From NCBI GenBank assembly GCA_022425445.1, contig JAKMFM010000218.1, forward strand, positions 1-14,492: DNA of 14,492 nt. The letters are read 5' to 3'. The stretch's first letter is position 1; each line of letters opens with the position of its first letter. A model generated the notes under the pieces. The model ran no database searches. It worked only from the letters and a program-made list of their open reading frames with translations, and was not told the DNA's origin. The position numbers and the translations under genes were made by a program. Source of the DNA: Planktomarina sp. GTDB lineage: Bacteria > Pseudomonadota > Alphaproteobacteria > Rhodobacterales > Rhodobacteraceae. Shown piece by piece: positions 14,127-14,492 of this stretch.

Positions 14127-14492
14127 TTAAAGCCGGCGCGCCTGGGCGACATTTTGCACCAAAGCCGATTGCAAAGTCACCACATCAGCGGCCACACCAA
14201 GAAAACACCCGCCCTGTGCGATGAAACGTTTCTGGTCGTCCGGGTCGAAACAAATCGTTCCCGCGCAGAGCCCCGCCGCTTTGATATCCGCCATCGCCTG
14301 TTTGATGACATCTAACACCTCTGGATGCGTCAAATCACCCAAATGCCCCATATCCGCGCTTAAATCCGCCGGGCCAATAAAAATACAGTCAATGCCCGGC
14401 ACTTGGGCGATCTGGGAAATATTGGCCATGGCGGCGCGCGTTTCAACCTGCACCATTACGCAGATCTGATCATTGGCGGTTTTGGCATAATC
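14127..14492 (-). CDS. HpcH/HpaI-family class II aldolase, C-terminal part (5' end outside the window)
   Basis: Only the last 121 residues are visible; the open frame continues past the right edge. Members cleave 4-hydroxy-2-oxo acids (such as 4-hydroxy-2-oxoheptanedioate or 2-dehydro-3-deoxyglucarate) to pyruvate and an aldehyde using a divalent metal. The metal-binding Glu is in the VQVET motif and the second metal ligand in FIGPADLSADMG, both intact. The segments GIDCIFIGPADLS and HPEVLDVI are characteristic. Family members are about 250-260 residues, so roughly half is missing. An internal ATG at 14456 is not the real start because conserved residues (DYAKTANDQICV) precede it. It is convergent with the one-carbon genes. 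The substrate cannot be decided from this fragment. Confidence 0.9.
   Translation of the reverse strand, partial: DYAKTANDQICVMVQVETRAAMANISQIAQVPGIDCIFIGPADLSADMGHLGDLTHPEVLDVIKQAMADIKAAGLCAGTICFDPDDQKRFIAQGGCFLGVAADVVTLQSALVQNVAQARRL

Noticed and set aside
1..14492. Search for CRISPR repeats, tRNA/rRNA genes, transposases, integrases and attachment sites.
   Set aside because: No regularly spaced repeats, RNA gene folds, or mobile-element protein motifs were seen on either strand.

Overview
The window looks like chromosomal DNA of a marine alphaproteobacterium of the Rhodobacterales (Roseobacter group). This rests on the tripartite TRAP transporter, the gene trio 'virulence factor' / MetF-like / methyltetrahydrofolate methyltransferase, the short Ppx/GppA next to rlmE, and protein sequences that read as Roseobacter-like. 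Base composition is moderate, in the low to middle 50s % G+C by eye. No rRNA, tRNA, CRISPR array, insertion sequence or phage gene was seen.

Region 1 (left edge to 6504, all minus strand) reads as one catabolic operon. In transcription order it holds a Tat-exported TRAP solute-binding protein, the small and large TRAP permeases, an amidase-signature hydrolase, a 64-residue two-helix membrane protein, a D-2-hydroxyacid dehydrogenase and a beta-hydroxyacid dehydrogenase cut by the window edge. Downstream of dctQ the genes are separated by at most about 26 nt or overlap (GTGA and ATGA junctions). A GC-rich hairpin sits between dctP and dctQ. The simplest reading is uptake of a carboxylate that carries an amide bond, hydrolysis, and NADPH-linked reduction of 2-oxo or semialdehyde products. 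The substrate cannot be named from sequence.

Region 2 (6505-8128) is gene-poor. It has a 610-nt spacer upstream of dctP, a small secreted four-cysteine protein of unknown function, a 22-nt imperfect palindrome close to its start, and what looks like the decayed C-terminal end of a glycosyltransferase-like gene.

Region 3 (8129-11509, minus strand) carries housekeeping genes: ppx/gppA-like phosphatase, rlmE (23S rRNA Um2552 methyltransferase) and glpK (glycerol kinase). ppx and rlmE are 6 nt apart.

Region 4 (11738-14084, plus strand) is divergent from ppx. It is a three-gene one-carbon unit: a small 'virulence factor' family protein, a divergent methylenetetrahydrofolate reductase and a pterin-binding methyltetrahydrofolate:corrinoid methyltransferase. 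The last could be the folate-binding part of a methionine synthase split over several polypeptides, or could feed a corrinoid demethylation pathway. It ends at a hairpin shared with a convergent HpcH/HpaI-family aldolase that runs off the right edge.

Nothing here is a clear new defence or mobile system. The least explained parts are the amidase/TRAP operon with its coupled small membrane protein, the divergent MetF-like one-carbon unit, and the orphan secreted protein.
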